A stretch of DNA of 64,000 nt from Vulcanibacillus modesticaldus (GCF_001730235.1 NZ_MIJF01000067.1:1-64000), one strand, 5' to 3'; counted from the first letter of the stretch, positions 35,680 through 44,902 are shown. Translations and numbers: made by a program. Notes: generated from the letters alone by a model not told the origin.

Positions 35680-37302
35680 ATGTCATGGTTTATCGAGGAT
35701 ACGAAACAACAAATATATTTTGAGGAAGTTATCAATCCCTATGTTCCACAAAGTAAATTAGCTAGGAAGCTATGGAATAATATGCAACCTTATCAAATTG
35801 GTGAAGAAGAAAAATGGAATGAGGAAATGGAACAGTTAACAATCCTCATTCAAATGTTAAAGAGAAATAAATTTTTGTTACAGGAGCTAGATCAACTCTA
35901 TTCTAAATTTAATGATATTCAATTATTGCTAGACTGGATAATTTATCAGGATTATTCCAGAATCGATCCATTGATAGATGGCTTTCATATTAAACAATTT
36001 TTGTGGTTTAGTCATTCTCTTAGTGAAATTATAAATCAAAATTTAAACGATAATGAAAAAGCTCTTTTAGTAAATACCAATTGGTATAAGATGCTTCAAC
36101 ATGATTGGGGAAAATGGTTACAACGGCTACAACCAAGTAGTACTGCAAGAAGTTATTATCCAGATTTTGCTTTACAGGATATTGATGATCAAAGATTAAA
36201 GGAATTAAGAAGAAGAAAGCGGGAGTTGCTGAAAAAAATATATCACCTTGAAAAATCACACAAAGAACAAGTGGAAAATAAGTATAAGGTGACACTCAAC
36301 TCTGAAGGCTATTTACTGTTACAAACGACAGATGATAGATTGCCAAGAATCTTAGAAGATCATCTATTTAAGCTTCTTCGTCAACAGGGAGAAGAAATGG
36401 TTTTTCGACTTGTTCCTTTAGAGCTAGAAAGGAAAATAGCTAAAGATTTAACAGATTTAGAACAAATGATAGAAAAGGAAGAAGAACGAAGATTTAAAGA
36501 ATTTTTAGCTCAATTTTCCGTTGAAGCCAAAGAATTGATAAATGCTCATCATCAATGGACGAAGATAGAAGTATTGTATAAAAAAGCGCAAATGGCTATC
36601 GAATTAAATGGTGTAAAACCGATAATTAAGAATTCCACTACCAAGGAAGATGTAAGATGTAACATTCTATTAAAAAATGGGATTCACCCCTTTATTAGAG
36701 AAGTTTGGCTTCAAAAACAACATGATATGAAACCGATCACTATAGAGTTGGAGGATAAGGTTTCTGTACTATTTGGCGCAAATATGAGTGGTAAAACCAT
36801 AATATTACGTACTGTTGGATTGATGGTAGCATTAGCCCAATATGGATTTTACGTTCCAGCTGAGGAGTTTCGTTTTTCCTTCATTTCCCATTTATCTTTA
36901 ATTACTGGTGATTTTCAGGATATTAACATGGGATTAAGTTCCTTTGGTGCTGAAATAGTACGTATTAGCAAGAATCTTTCCTTTGGTGGTAAAGTTTTTT
37001 ACTTGATTGATGAAGTGGGGAGAGGTACTAATCCCATTGAAGGAGAAGCTATTGCAATTGCTATTCTTAGATATTTAAGAAAAAAAGCAGGAAGTTATTC
37101 GCTATTTGTTTCTCATTTCCCCAATCTTATCCAAGAAAAAGGGATAACCCTATATGAGGTAAAAAATTATCAACCAACCAAAATGGATGGTGGAAAGATG
37201 GTTTTTGAAGCTATCACTGTGGCAGAAAATTTAGGATTACCAAGTGAAGTAGTTGAAGATGCTAAAAACTATCTTCATCAGTTACGTAGTAGGGAGGATT
37301 AG
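35680..37302 (+). CDS. kamC: Lysine 5,6-aminomutase reactivase ATPase KamC (MutS-like)
   Basis: The 540 residues have a helical N-terminal region with a coiled-coil-like segment (about 180-300) and a C-terminal MutS-type ATPase: GANMSGKT (Walker A), LIDEVGRGTNPIEGEAIA (Walker B and D loop) and a final conserved helix. DNA mismatch-binding and clamp motifs are not evident, and the gene is embedded in the kam operon. I therefore call it KamC, not MutS or MutS2. Confidence 0.87.
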   Translation: MSWFIEDTKQQIYFEEVINPYVPQSKLARKLWNNMQPYQIGEEEKWNEEMEQLTILIQMLKRNKFLLQELDQLYSKFNDIQLLLDWIIYQDYSRIDPLIDGFHIKQFLWFSHSLSEIINQNLNDNEKALLVNTNWYKMLQHDWGKWLQRLQPSSTARSYYPDFALQDIDDQRLKELRRRKRELLKKIYHLEKSHKEQVENKYKVTLNSEGYLLLQTTDDRLPRILEDHLFKLLRQQGEEMVFRLVPLELERKIAKDLTDLEQMIEKEEERRFKEFLAQFSVEAKELINAHHQWTKIEVLYKKAQMAIELNGVKPIIKNSTTKEDVRCNILLKNGIHPFIREVWLQKQHDMKPITIELEDKVSVLFGANMSGKTIILRTVGLMVALAQYGFYVPAEEFRFSFISHLSLITGDFQDINMGLSSFGAEIVRISKNLSFGGKVFYLIDEVGRGTNPIEGEAIAIAILRYLRKKAGSYSLFVSHFPNLIQEKGITLYEVKNYQPTKMDGGKMVFEAITVAENLGLPSEVVEDAKNYLHQLRSRED

Positions 37303-37303
37303 A

Positions 37304-38881
37304 ATGGGTAAGTTATATTTAAACCAAGATTTAATAGAAAAAGCAAGACATTCTGCTAGTGTTATTGCTGATCAAATAAATGAATTTGTTGACAAAAGAA
37401 GTACTGATACCATTGAAAGAACTTTATTGAGATTGATGGGGATAGATGGAGCAAATTCCGAAGGAATACCTTATGTTAACCTTTTAGTAGATCATTTAAA
37501 AGAACAAGGAAATCTTGATGAAGGTGCGGTGAAATGGGTTTGTAGAGCAATGATAACCTATGGAATTTCGGCCCAAGAAGTTGCTAATGCCGTTGATCAA
37601 AATAAAATTGATTGGGTAGCGTGTAAAGGGGTTTCAGAGGAGGAAGTTAAAGAACTTGGGTATAAACTAGCGAAATCTGGTTTAGAGCAGATAAAACGAC
37701 AAAGGGAAGAAAGAAATAAATATCTAGAAAGATTAGGTGAAGGAAACCAACCTTATCTATATGTGATTGTAGCAACTGGGGATATTTATGAAGATGTGAT
37801 CCAAGCTCAAGCTGCAGCAAGACAAGGTGCGGATATTATTGCTGTTATTCGTACTACCGGTCAAAGTTTACTTGACTATGTTCCATATGGTGCTACTAGG
37901 GAAGGATTTGGAGGAACATATGCTACTCAAGAAAATTTTAAAATCATGCGAAAAGCTTTAGATGAAGTTGGGGAAGAGGTTGGTAGATATATTCGCTTAT
38001 GTAACTATAGTTCTGGTTTATGTATGCCAGAAATTGCAGCGATGGGAGCAGTAGAGCGATTAGATGTTATGTTAAATGATGCCTTATACGGAATATTATT
38101 TAGGGATATAAATATGCAAAGAACACTAATTGACCAAGCTTTTTCAAGAATGATCATTGCCTATGCTGGGATTATCATTAATACAGGAGAAGACAATTAT
38201 TTAACCACTGCAGATGCAGTAGAAGCTGCACATACAGTGTTAGCTTCCCAATTTATTAACGAACAATTGGCAAAACGTGCTGGATTAAAAGAAGAACAGA
38301 TGGGATTAGGACACGCTTTTGAAATTAACCCTGATTTTGAAGACGGTTTCTTACTAGAATTAGCACAAGCTCAAATGGTAAGGCAAATTTTCCCTAACGC
38401 ACCGATTAAATATATGCCTCCCACTAAATATATGACAGGAAACATCTTTAAAGGTCATATCCAAGATGCAATGTTTAATTTTGTTGGAATGTTGACTGGA
38501 CAAGGGATTCAACTATTAGGGATGATGACGGAAGCGATGCATACTCCATATATGCAAGATCGACAACTATCTATAGAAAATGCTAAGTATGTGATGAATA
38601 ATATTCGTCACTTAAGCGAAGAGATCCAATTCCTTCGAGGTGGCAGATTAGAGAAGAGGGCAAATGAGGTACTAGAAAAAGCCGCAAAAATGCTAGATGA
38701 TGTTGAGCAATTAGGATTATTTAAAGCTATTGAACAAGGTATGTTTGCCGATGTGAAACGTTCTTTTGTTGGTGGCAAAGGTTTAGACGGTGTCTTTGAT
38801 AAAAGGGATGATTATTTTAATCCATTTGAAGAATTGCTAAAGAGAGAATTAGGAGTGGGAGGTAAGGTAAATGAGCATTGA
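37304..38881 (+). CDS. kamD: Lysine 5,6-aminomutase alpha subunit
   Basis: KamD is the catalytic barrel subunit of adenosylcobalamin- and PLP-dependent lysine (beta-lysine) 5,6-aminomutase, which forms 3,5-diaminohexanoate. The 525 residues include VIVATGDIYEDVIQAQAAARQGADIIAVIR, DYVPYGATREGFGGTYATQEN and RYIRLCNYSSGLCMPEIA. ATG 37304 follows AGGGAGG at a good distance and comes right after the kamC stop. The gene overlaps kamE by 11 bp. Confidence 0.95.
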   Translation: MGKLYLNQDLIEKARHSASVIADQINEFVDKRSTDTIERTLLRLMGIDGANSEGIPYVNLLVDHLKEQGNLDEGAVKWVCRAMITYGISAQEVANAVDQNKIDWVACKGVSEEEVKELGYKLAKSGLEQIKRQREERNKYLERLGEGNQPYLYVIVATGDIYEDVIQAQAAARQGADIIAVIRTTGQSLLDYVPYGATREGFGGTYATQENFKIMRKALDEVGEEVGRYIRLCNYSSGLCMPEIAAMGAVERLDVMLNDALYGILFRDINMQRTLIDQAFSRMIIAYAGIIINTGEDNYLTTADAVEAAHTVLASQFINEQLAKRAGLKEEQMGLGHAFEINPDFEDGFLLELAQAQMVRQIFPNAPIKYMPPTKYMTGNIFKGHIQDAMFNFVGMLTGQGIQLLGMMTEAMHTPYMQDRQLSIENAKYVMNNIRHLSEEIQFLRGGRLEKRANEVLEKAAKMLDDVEQLGLFKAIEQGMFADVKRSFVGGKGLDGVFDKRDDYFNPFEELLKRELGVGGKVNEH

Positions 38882-39617
38882 TTTTACAAAAATTAAACCT
38901 TACGGCGACACTGTAAATGATGGTGCAGTTCAATTAAGTTTTACCTTACCTGTTCCCTATGGAGATGAAGCTAAAGAAGCGGCAAAGTTGATAGCAAAAA
39001 AAATGGGATTAGAAGAAATTCAAGTGTATCATATGAAGGATTTAGGCGAGAATTTCACCTTTTTCATCCTTTACGGAAAACTGATTCACTCAATTGATTT
39101 TACCAAGATTAAAGTTTCGAAGTTAGAAAATAAACGCATGGATTTTTATGAAATTAATCGCAAAATAGAAGAAGAAATAAAAAGAAAAATAAAAGTAGTA
39201 GGTGCTTGTACTGGAACAGATGCCCATACTGTTGGGATAGATGCGATTATGAATATGAAAGGTTATCATGGTGAATATGGTTTAGAACGTTATCAGATGA
39301 TAGAAGCCTATAACTTAGGTGCACAGGTAAGTAATGAGGATTTACTGGCAAAAGCGATTGAAGTTGATGCTGATGTCATTTTAGTTTCTCAAGTTGTTAC
39401 ACAAAAAGGAATTCATTTATCTAACTTAACGGAATTGGTTGAATTAGTTGAAGCGGCAGGACTTCGAAAGAAAGTACTACTAATATGTGGTGGACCTCGA
39501 ATTAATCATGAATTGGCCTTGGAACTAGGCTATGATGCTGGATTTGGTTCGGGAACTGTTGCTGCTGATGTGGCTTCCTTTATAGTTGATCAAATGATAA
39601 AACGGAATATAACATAG
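38871..39617 (+). CDS. kamE: Lysine 5,6-aminomutase beta subunit (B12-binding)
   Basis: KamE binds adenosylcobalamin and PLP for the 5,6-aminomutase. The 248 residues have an N-terminal PLP-linked domain and a Rossmann-like B12 domain with TDAHTVGID, where H119 is the expected cobalt ligand in D-x-H-x-x-G. ILVSQVV and CGGPRINHELALELGYDAGFG follow. The start overlaps the end of kamD, ensuring coupled synthesis. It is the last gene of the operon. Confidence 0.95.
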   Translation: MSIDFTKIKPYGDTVNDGAVQLSFTLPVPYGDEAKEAAKLIAKKMGLEEIQVYHMKDLGENFTFFILYGKLIHSIDFTKIKVSKLENKRMDFYEINRKIEEEIKRKIKVVGACTGTDAHTVGIDAIMNMKGYHGEYGLERYQMIEAYNLGAQVSNEDLLAKAIEVDADVILVSQVVTQKGIHLSNLTELVELVEAAGLRKKVLLICGGPRINHELALELGYDAGFGSGTVAADVASFIVDQMIKRNIT

Positions 39618-39659
39618 AATTAATGTTCTATTAATACCAATTTAATATGCTCTAAAATT

Positions 39660-39692
39660 AAAGCAGGAGGGAAATCAACCCTCCTGTTTTAT
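39660..39692 (+). terminator. Terminator of the lysine fermentation operon
   Basis: A perfect GC-rich stem, CAGGAGGG (39664-39671) with CCCTCCTG (39679-39686), has a 7-base loop, flanking A/T pairs and a T-run. Confidence 0.92.
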
Positions 39693-39786
39693 TACAAACA
39701 TAGAATTTAATACTGTTATATAATAATTTTCTCTTCTGTTACAACACAGATTCTTTATCATTTTAAAAAAAAGATCACAATTTTAG

Positions 39787-39896
39787 TTGATATTAACATA
39801 TTTGTGACATGTAATTTAAAATTTTATTAAATAATAAAAATCCTGTTGCTCGACTTCTTTTATACTGTTATAATCGGAGTGTGGGGATGTGACATG
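39787..39896 (+). promoter_or_regulatory. Two promoters and a repeated TGTGACATG motif before the oxidoreductase genes
   Basis: The 393-bp gap holds the kam terminator and two promoters. P1 is TTGATA-17-TGTAAT (39787-39815). P2 is TTGCTC-17-TATAAT with an extended TGT -10 (39846-39874). TGTGACATG occurs at 39803-39811, over the P1 -10, and again at 39888-39896, just after the P2 start. Its TGTGA core recalls CRP/FNR or Rex half sites. Confidence 0.5.
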
Positions 39897-40010
39897 CATT
39901 ATTTTCATGCAATGTAAACGGTGTACATCAAATTAAAAATTAAGTTGTTTCATTCTTTACTCAAAAGTCTGTTACAGGCTTTTATTATATGGTGAGGGGG
40001 TATTTTTTTA

Positions 40011-41006
40011 ATGTCTAAATTACCGATAAAAAATGACCTTGGCTTTTTTGAAATTCGACTTGAGTCGATTGGAGGACTAGGTGCTCATTTAGCTGGTAAA
40101 ATGTTAGCTGAAGCAGGGGTGCTTGGTCTTGGCTTAAACGGTGCTCACTTCTCTTCCTATGGTTCAGAGAAGAAAGGTACTCCAGTTAAGTCTTTTGTTC
40201 GTTTTAGTGAAGGTGAACTACGTATTAGTAGTCCAATAGAACGTCCACACATTATCGGTGTATTCCATGAAGCATTATTCAAAACAGTTGATGTTGCAAA
40301 TGGTTTATTGCCGGACGGAGTTATTATTGTAAATACCAGTAAGTCAGTTGATGAAATTCGTGAGGAATTAAATCTTAAATCAGGAACTGTAGCTGTTGTA
40401 GATGCGCTAAATATTGCAGTTGAAGAGAAAACACGTGTTAATACAGCTATGTTAGGCGCAATCTTTAGAGTAGCTGAATTCTTAAATCCTGAAGCAATTA
40501 AAAATGTTATTCGTGCAACATTTGAAGAAAAGTATCCTCATTTAGTTGATTCTAACATTAAAACATTTGATCGTGGATATAACGAAGTAGTATTTAAAAC
40601 ATTTGAAGCAGACCAAAATGCAGTATCAGAATTTGTTCGTCAAAAATCAGCGGTTGGATACGAAACCCAACCTATCGGTGGTGTTATCACAAATCCTGGG
40701 AATACAATCCTAAAAGATTTAAGTGGTTCTCGTCAAGGATTCTTACCTGAGTACAATGCTGATAAGTGTATCAACTGTGCTAACTGTGATATCGCGTGCC
40801 CTGATTTATGCTTTGTTTGGGAAGAAAAAGAGGATAAAAAAGGTCGTCCTCAAATGTTCTTAAAAGGTATTGATTATCAATACTGTAAAGGATGTCTAAA
40901 ATGTGTAGATGTATGTCCAACTGGTGCGTTAACAACTATTCGTGAAACTGATGGATATGCTGACGAACATCGCGTACCTCACAAATTTAAATTAGCTTCT
41001 AATTAA
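40011..41006 (+). CDS. 2-oxoacid:ferredoxin oxidoreductase, fused gamma and ferredoxin (delta) subunit
   Basis: The 331 residues combine a gamma-type domain (about 1-195; FEIRLESIGGLGAHLAGKML) with a C-terminal 2x[4Fe-4S] ferredoxin domain (CINCANCDIACP and YCKGCLKCVDVCPTGAL). Such a protein relays electrons from the TPP site to ferredoxin. It lies 13 bp before the gene for the alpha-beta chain, so the two form a complete enzyme. Substrate is probably pyruvate, but other 2-oxoacids are possible. Confidence 0.88.
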   Translation: MSKLPIKNDLGFFEIRLESIGGLGAHLAGKMLAEAGVLGLGLNGAHFSSYGSEKKGTPVKSFVRFSEGELRISSPIERPHIIGVFHEALFKTVDVANGLLPDGVIIVNTSKSVDEIREELNLKSGTVAVVDALNIAVEEKTRVNTAMLGAIFRVAEFLNPEAIKNVIRATFEEKYPHLVDSNIKTFDRGYNEVVFKTFEADQNAVSEFVRQKSAVGYETQPIGGVITNPGNTILKDLSGSRQGFLPEYNADKCINCANCDIACPDLCFVWEEKEDKKGRPQMFLKGIDYQYCKGCLKCVDVCPTGALTTIRETDGYADEHRVPHKFKLASN

Positions 41007-41019
41007 GGGAGGAGTTATA

Positions 41020-43293
41020 ATGGCGAACGAAGAAAAAGTAAAACAAAAAATAGATTTTAAAACTGGTAATGAAATGGCTGCATTATCAGTTGCACAAATC
41101 AATTTCCATTTGATGGGTTACTTTCCAATCACTCCATCTACTGAGATTGCTGAATTTCTAGATGAAATGAAAGCTCGTGGAGAGCATGATATTGTGATGG
41201 TTCCTGCTGATGGTGAGCATGGATCAGCTGGTATTAACTACGGTGCTTCAACAGGTGGAGGACGAGTATTCAACGCAACTAGTGCGAATGGTTTCCTATA
41301 TATGTTAGAGCAATTACCTGTTCAATCAGGTACACGTTTTCCAATGGTTTTAGATTTAGTTACTCGTTCAGTTAGTGGTCCTTTAGATATTCGTGGTGAC
41401 CATTCTGATCTTTACTATGCATTAAATACTGGTTGGCCAATTCTTGTAGCAAGAGATCCTCAAGCAGTATATGACTTCAACATCATTGCTACCCGTCTTG
41501 CAGAACATAAGGACGTCCGTTTACCAGTTATCGTAGCTTATGATGGATTCGTTACATCACACCAAAAGCGTAAAGTTAACTATTTTGAAGACCGTAAAAT
41601 TGTTCAGGATTTCGTAGGGGATATGCCAGAAGGATTTATTAACTCTTTAGATCCAAAGAATCCTGTTACAATCGGTCCTTACATGAATGACCCTGACTAT
41701 ATCAACAACAAATATCAACAAGCTCTAGCTATGTATAATGCTAAAGAAGTGTTTGAACAATTAGCTGAAGAGTATAAAGAAATTTCTGGTCGTGAATATA
41801 AAGTATTAGACGAATACATGATGGAAGATGCTGAAGTAGCATTATTCTTATTAGCATCTGCTGCTGAAACTGCAAAAGACGTTGTAGATAAGCTTCGTGC
41901 TAAAGGAATTAAGGCTGGTGTTATTTCTCCAAATGTGATCCGTCCTTTCCCAGCTGAGGAAATCAGAAAATCCTTAAAGAACGTTAAGGCATTATTAATT
42001 GGTGAAAGAGCAGATTCCTATGGTGCAAATGGTGGTAACTTAACTCAAGAAGTTAAGGCTGCATTACAAGAAGATAAAGACAACAATACTATTGTATTAA
42101 GTCGTATCTTCTCTCTTGGTGGTAAAGACTTCTATGCTGATGAAGCTGAAGAATTCTTTAACTTAGCAATTGAAGCTGCTGAGAAAGGTTATGCAGAAGT
42201 TCCATTTGATTATTTTGGTGTACATCCAGGGGATCCTGATAAAGCACCAAAGCGTGTTTTAGAACCTGTTACAACTGAAGAATGGACTACTGGTTTAATT
42301 AAAGTTGAAAAAGATGAAACTACAGATAAGCTAAACGTTAAAATCCCTCCACTAAGAGCGTTAACTAAGAAACCGAAGCGTTTGGCACCAGGACATGGGG
42401 CTTGTCCAGGATGCGGTATTTATTCTGGATTAGAAACATTCTTCAAGGGTATTGAAGGAGATATTGTTGTATTATTCCATACTGGTTGTGGTATGGTTGT
42501 TACTACTGGATATCCTTATAGTGCTCATAAGGGTACTTATATCCATAACCTATTCCAAAACGGTGCAGCTACATTATCCGGTCTTGTAGAGATGTTCTGG
42601 GAGAAAAAACGCCGTGGAGAAATAGAAGTTAGTGATGACTTTACATTCATCATGGTTACTGGCGATGGTGGTATGGATATCGGAATGGGACCATCTATCG
42701 GTGCAGCATTACGTAACCACAAGATGATCATCGTTGAATATGATAACGAAGGTTATATGAACACTGGAAGTCAATTATCTTACTCTACACCAATTGGTCA
42801 TATGACTTCTACATCTAATGTAGGTGAAAAACAAGGTGGTAAAGCATTCCATCATAAGGATACACCACAAATTATGGCAGCTACAAATATTCCTTATGTA
42901 TTTACTGGATCTGAGGCGTTCCCTCAAGATTTAATCAAGAAAGCAGCTAAGGCGCAATGGTATGCTAAGAATGAAGGTTTAGCATATGGTAAAATCTTGA
43001 TTAACTGTCCTCTAAACTGGAAGACAAAGGATCATCAAGGAAACGCAATTGTAGGTACAGCAGTTAATTCTTGCTTCTTCCCTCTTTATGAGGTTGAAAA
43101 AGGAATTACAAAAATCACCTATAATCCAGAAGAAAAAGGAAAGAGAGTTCCTGTCAGCGATTGGTTAGGTATGTTAGGAAAAACTAAACACCTATTAAAA
43201 CCAGAATACGAAGCAACTCTTAAGTCCTTTGAAGAAGAAGTTGAACGTCGTTGGGCACGACTAAAAGCAAAACACGAAAATCCAATATTATAG
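41020..43293 (+). CDS. 2-oxoacid:ferredoxin oxidoreductase, fused alpha-beta subunit (probably pyruvate)
   Basis: This 757-residue protein joins an alpha part (about 1-420; MGYFPITPSTEIAEFLDEM, DGEHGSAGINYGASTGGGR, RSVSGPLDIRGDHSDLY) to a beta TPP-binding part (about 445-757; GHGACPGCGIYSG, GDGGMDIGMG, YDNEGYMNTGSQLSYSTPIG). The YMNTGxQxSxxTPxG motif is typical of pyruvate:ferredoxin oxidoreductases. The enzyme would convert pyruvate and CoA to acetyl-CoA, CO2 and reduced ferredoxin. Its acetyl-CoA could feed Kce in lysine fermentation. Confidence 0.9.
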   Translation: MANEEKVKQKIDFKTGNEMAALSVAQINFHLMGYFPITPSTEIAEFLDEMKARGEHDIVMVPADGEHGSAGINYGASTGGGRVFNATSANGFLYMLEQLPVQSGTRFPMVLDLVTRSVSGPLDIRGDHSDLYYALNTGWPILVARDPQAVYDFNIIATRLAEHKDVRLPVIVAYDGFVTSHQKRKVNYFEDRKIVQDFVGDMPEGFINSLDPKNPVTIGPYMNDPDYINNKYQQALAMYNAKEVFEQLAEEYKEISGREYKVLDEYMMEDAEVALFLLASAAETAKDVVDKLRAKGIKAGVISPNVIRPFPAEEIRKSLKNVKALLIGERADSYGANGGNLTQEVKAALQEDKDNNTIVLSRIFSLGGKDFYADEAEEFFNLAIEAAEKGYAEVPFDYFGVHPGDPDKAPKRVLEPVTTEEWTTGLIKVEKDETTDKLNVKIPPLRALTKKPKRLAPGHGACPGCGIYSGLETFFKGIEGDIVVLFHTGCGMVVTTGYPYSAHKGTYIHNLFQNGAATLSGLVEMFWEKKRRGEIEVSDDFTFIMVTGDGGMDIGMGPSIGAALRNHKMIIVEYDNEGYMNTGSQLSYSTPIGHMTSTSNVGEKQGGKAFHHKDTPQIMAATNIPYVFTGSEAFPQDLIKKAAKAQWYAKNEGLAYGKILINCPLNWKTKDHQGNAIVGTAVNSCFFPLYEVEKGITKITYNPEEKGKRVPVSDWLGMLGKTKHLLKPEYEATLKSFEEEVERRWARLKAKHENPIL

Positions 43294-43323
43294 TTTTTTA
43301 ATAAAAAAACTCTCCATATACTC

Positions 43324-43371
43324 CAAAAAAAATAGACTGTCGGCAATTATTGCCAGCAGTCTATTTTTTTC
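43324..43371. terminator. Bidirectional terminator
   Basis: AATAGACTG (43331-43339) pairs with CAGTCTATT (43357-43365), with an inner GGCAAT/ATTGCC stem. An A-run precedes and a T-run follows, serving both the oxidoreductase genes and the convergent deacetylase gene. Confidence 0.85.
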
Positions 43372-43409
43372 TTTAGAATTAGATGAAGTAATAGAGTATA
43401 AATTGGTAG

Positions 43410-44294
43410 TTAATTCTCGATGATTACTTCTGTTGGTAGAACGAAGGTATAACCTTCTTCTACTAGAAAAGCGAGAATCTTATCTAAGGCATTAGCTGTT
43501 ATTTCAATGTCGTGCATTAAGATATTTGAACCTGATATAACATTGTTTTTGATCTCTTCAACTACCTTTTCAGCTAATTCAGGTTTGACAATTTCCCAAT
43601 CCCTTGATCCTAAAGACCAATTCATTCTTTGCATTTGTTCATTAGCTAAAATTTCTTTCGCATAGGGGTTCTTGGCCAAAGCACCATTTGGAGGTCGGAA
43701 ATATTTTGGTCTTTCTCCAGTAATCTCTTCGACCAGATCACTAACTTTAATAATTTCATTTTTTGTATCCTCTTCATTGAGGTAATTTAAGTTTTCATGC
43801 CACCATGCATGATTTCCTATGATATGTCCTCGATTATAGATTTCTTTAACTAACTCTTTGTTTTTTACAGCATAGTGTCCGTTAATAAAAAAGATTGCTT
43901 TTGCTTGATATTTATCTAATATGTTAAGAATTCTAACAGTGTTTTCTCCACGTGGTGTATCATCAAAAGTTAAAAGAACTACCTTATTAGGATCGTCAGG
44001 ATTAACTGGTTTTATAAAATAATTACGATTAACATAATATTTAATTTTTTGATTAGTAGTTCCGGATTGTTCTGTGTTGGACTGTTCTACTTTTGAACTA
44101 TCTAAATGTTCGTCGACTGCATCAGTATTCTCTGTTTCATTAAGGTAAGTATTAGCGGGCTTTTCTTGAAGTTTTTCCGAACTCTCTTTTGGAATTGCTG
44201 TCGTAAGGTCTTCATTTACTTGATTGCTACTGCATCCCAATAATAAAGCTGAAATAAAGAAAACTAATATAAACGTGCGAATTAATTGTGCCAT
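43410..44294 (-). CDS. Polysaccharide deacetylase family lipoprotein
   Basis: The 294 residues start with a lipoprotein signal peptide (lipobox LLGC, Cys at about 21), then a Ser/Glu-rich linker and a NodB domain (about 105-290). Catalytic motifs are LLTFDDTPRG (metal-binding Asp pair), GNHAWWH (His ligands) and YFRPPNGA. It would deacetylate peptidoglycan or another cell-surface polysaccharide outside the membrane. TFDDTP departs from the common TFDDGP. The gene stands alone on the minus strand. The precise substrate is unknown. Confidence 0.87.
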   Translation of the reverse strand: MAQLIRTFILVFFISALLLGCSSNQVNEDLTTAIPKESSEKLQEKPANTYLNETENTDAVDEHLDSSKVEQSNTEQSGTTNQKIKYYVNRNYFIKPVNPDDPNKVVLLTFDDTPRGENTVRILNILDKYQAKAIFFINGHYAVKNKELVKEIYNRGHIIGNHAWWHENLNYLNEEDTKNEIIKVSDLVEEITGERPKYFRPPNGALAKNPYAKEILANEQMQRMNWSLGSRDWEIVKPELAEKVVEEIKNNVISGSNILMHDIEITANALDKILAFLVEEGYTFVLPTEVIIEN

Positions 44295-44361
44295 CGAGAA
44301 TTCTCCCTTACCGTTTATTTATATTTTTAATATTAGCTTAAAAAAATATATTTTAAAACTA

Positions 44362-44391
44362 TTGACTTATTGTTAAACTGTGGTTTATAAT
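44362..44391 (+). promoter_or_regulatory. Promoter of tRNA-Asn
   Basis: TTGACT (44362-44367) and TATAAT (44386-44391) are 18 bp apart, 15 bp before the tRNA. Confidence 0.75.
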
Positions 44392-44406
44392 TTCATACAA
44401 TGATGT

Positions 44407-44482
44407 TCCTCGTTAGCTCAGTCGGTAGAGCACTCGGCTGTTAACCGAGTTGTCGCAGGTTCGAGTCCTGCACGAGGAGCCA
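44407..44482 (+). tRNA. tRNA-Asn (GTT)
   Basis: A complete cloverleaf of 76 bases: acceptor TCCTCGT/ACGAGGA, anticodon stem CTCGG/CCGAG with loop CTGTTAA (anticodon GTT at 44440-44442), T-arm GCAGG-TTCGAGT-CCTGC, discriminator G and an encoded CCA. Confidence 0.97.
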
Positions 44483-44595
44483 TTTTTTTGCCTTGTAATA
44501 CGTTCCATTTTTGGTGCGTTTTTTTTTGTATATAGACTTATTCGAATGCAAACATTATAGGTGATAAAGAACCTGTAAAATAGGAGCTGAAAAAA

Positions 44596-44823
44596 ATGTT
44601 TCGAAACAGGCGAAGGAAAATGGGTAACATCTTTTTTTTAGGTGTTTTTTCTGGTATGGTTGGAACAACTTACTTGCTAAAATGGTTATTACAAAGCCAA
44701 AATTCTGGTGATCAACGTCGTCGAGAGTCAAGTCCAATTGAAAAGATGGACCAGGTTGAGAAGGAAGAGCTTTTCAACACATTTTTAAGTGAAAATGAAA
44801 GTGAAGAATTACACACTCAATAA
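44596..44823 (+). CDS. Small membrane protein of unknown function
   Basis: A 75-residue protein with a basic N terminus (FRNRRRK), one membrane segment (about 10-30) and an acidic, hydrophilic tail (EKMDQVEKEELF). It resembles the many small Bacillales envelope proteins with one membrane anchor, but I cannot name a family. The terminator directly overlapping its end, and its own spacing from the tRNA, support a real gene. Confidence 0.6.
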   Translation: MFRNRRRKMGNIFFLGVFSGMVGTTYLLKWLLQSQNSGDQRRRESSPIEKMDQVEKEELFNTFLSENESEELHTQ

Positions 44824-44846
44824 TAAATATTGGGTGTGTTTTTTTT
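44811..44846 (+). terminator. Terminator after the small membrane protein
   Basis: ACACACTCAATA (44811-44822) pairs with TATTGGGTGTGT (44828-44839), with one G-U pair, and is followed by a T-run. Confidence 0.85.
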
Positions 44847-44874
44847 AAGGCCAAAATATATAATTTCTAGATAT

Positions 44875-44902
44875 TTTCAAATATATGATTTGTTGTTATA
44901 AT
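44875..44902 (+). promoter_or_regulatory. Candidate promoter of the mecA-like gene
   Basis: TTTCAA (44875-44880) and TATAAT (44897-44902) are 16 bp apart, with an extended TGT -10. Confidence 0.45.

Noticed and set aside
35680-37302. MutS or MutS2 DNA repair protein
   Set aside because: Only the ATPase part is MutS-like. There is no mismatch-binding or Smr domain, and the gene is embedded in the kam operon, so KamC fits better.
44407-44482. tRNA-Asn as attachment site of an integrative element
   Set aside because: No integrase gene, no second copy of the tRNA 3' end and no phage genes are visible in the window.
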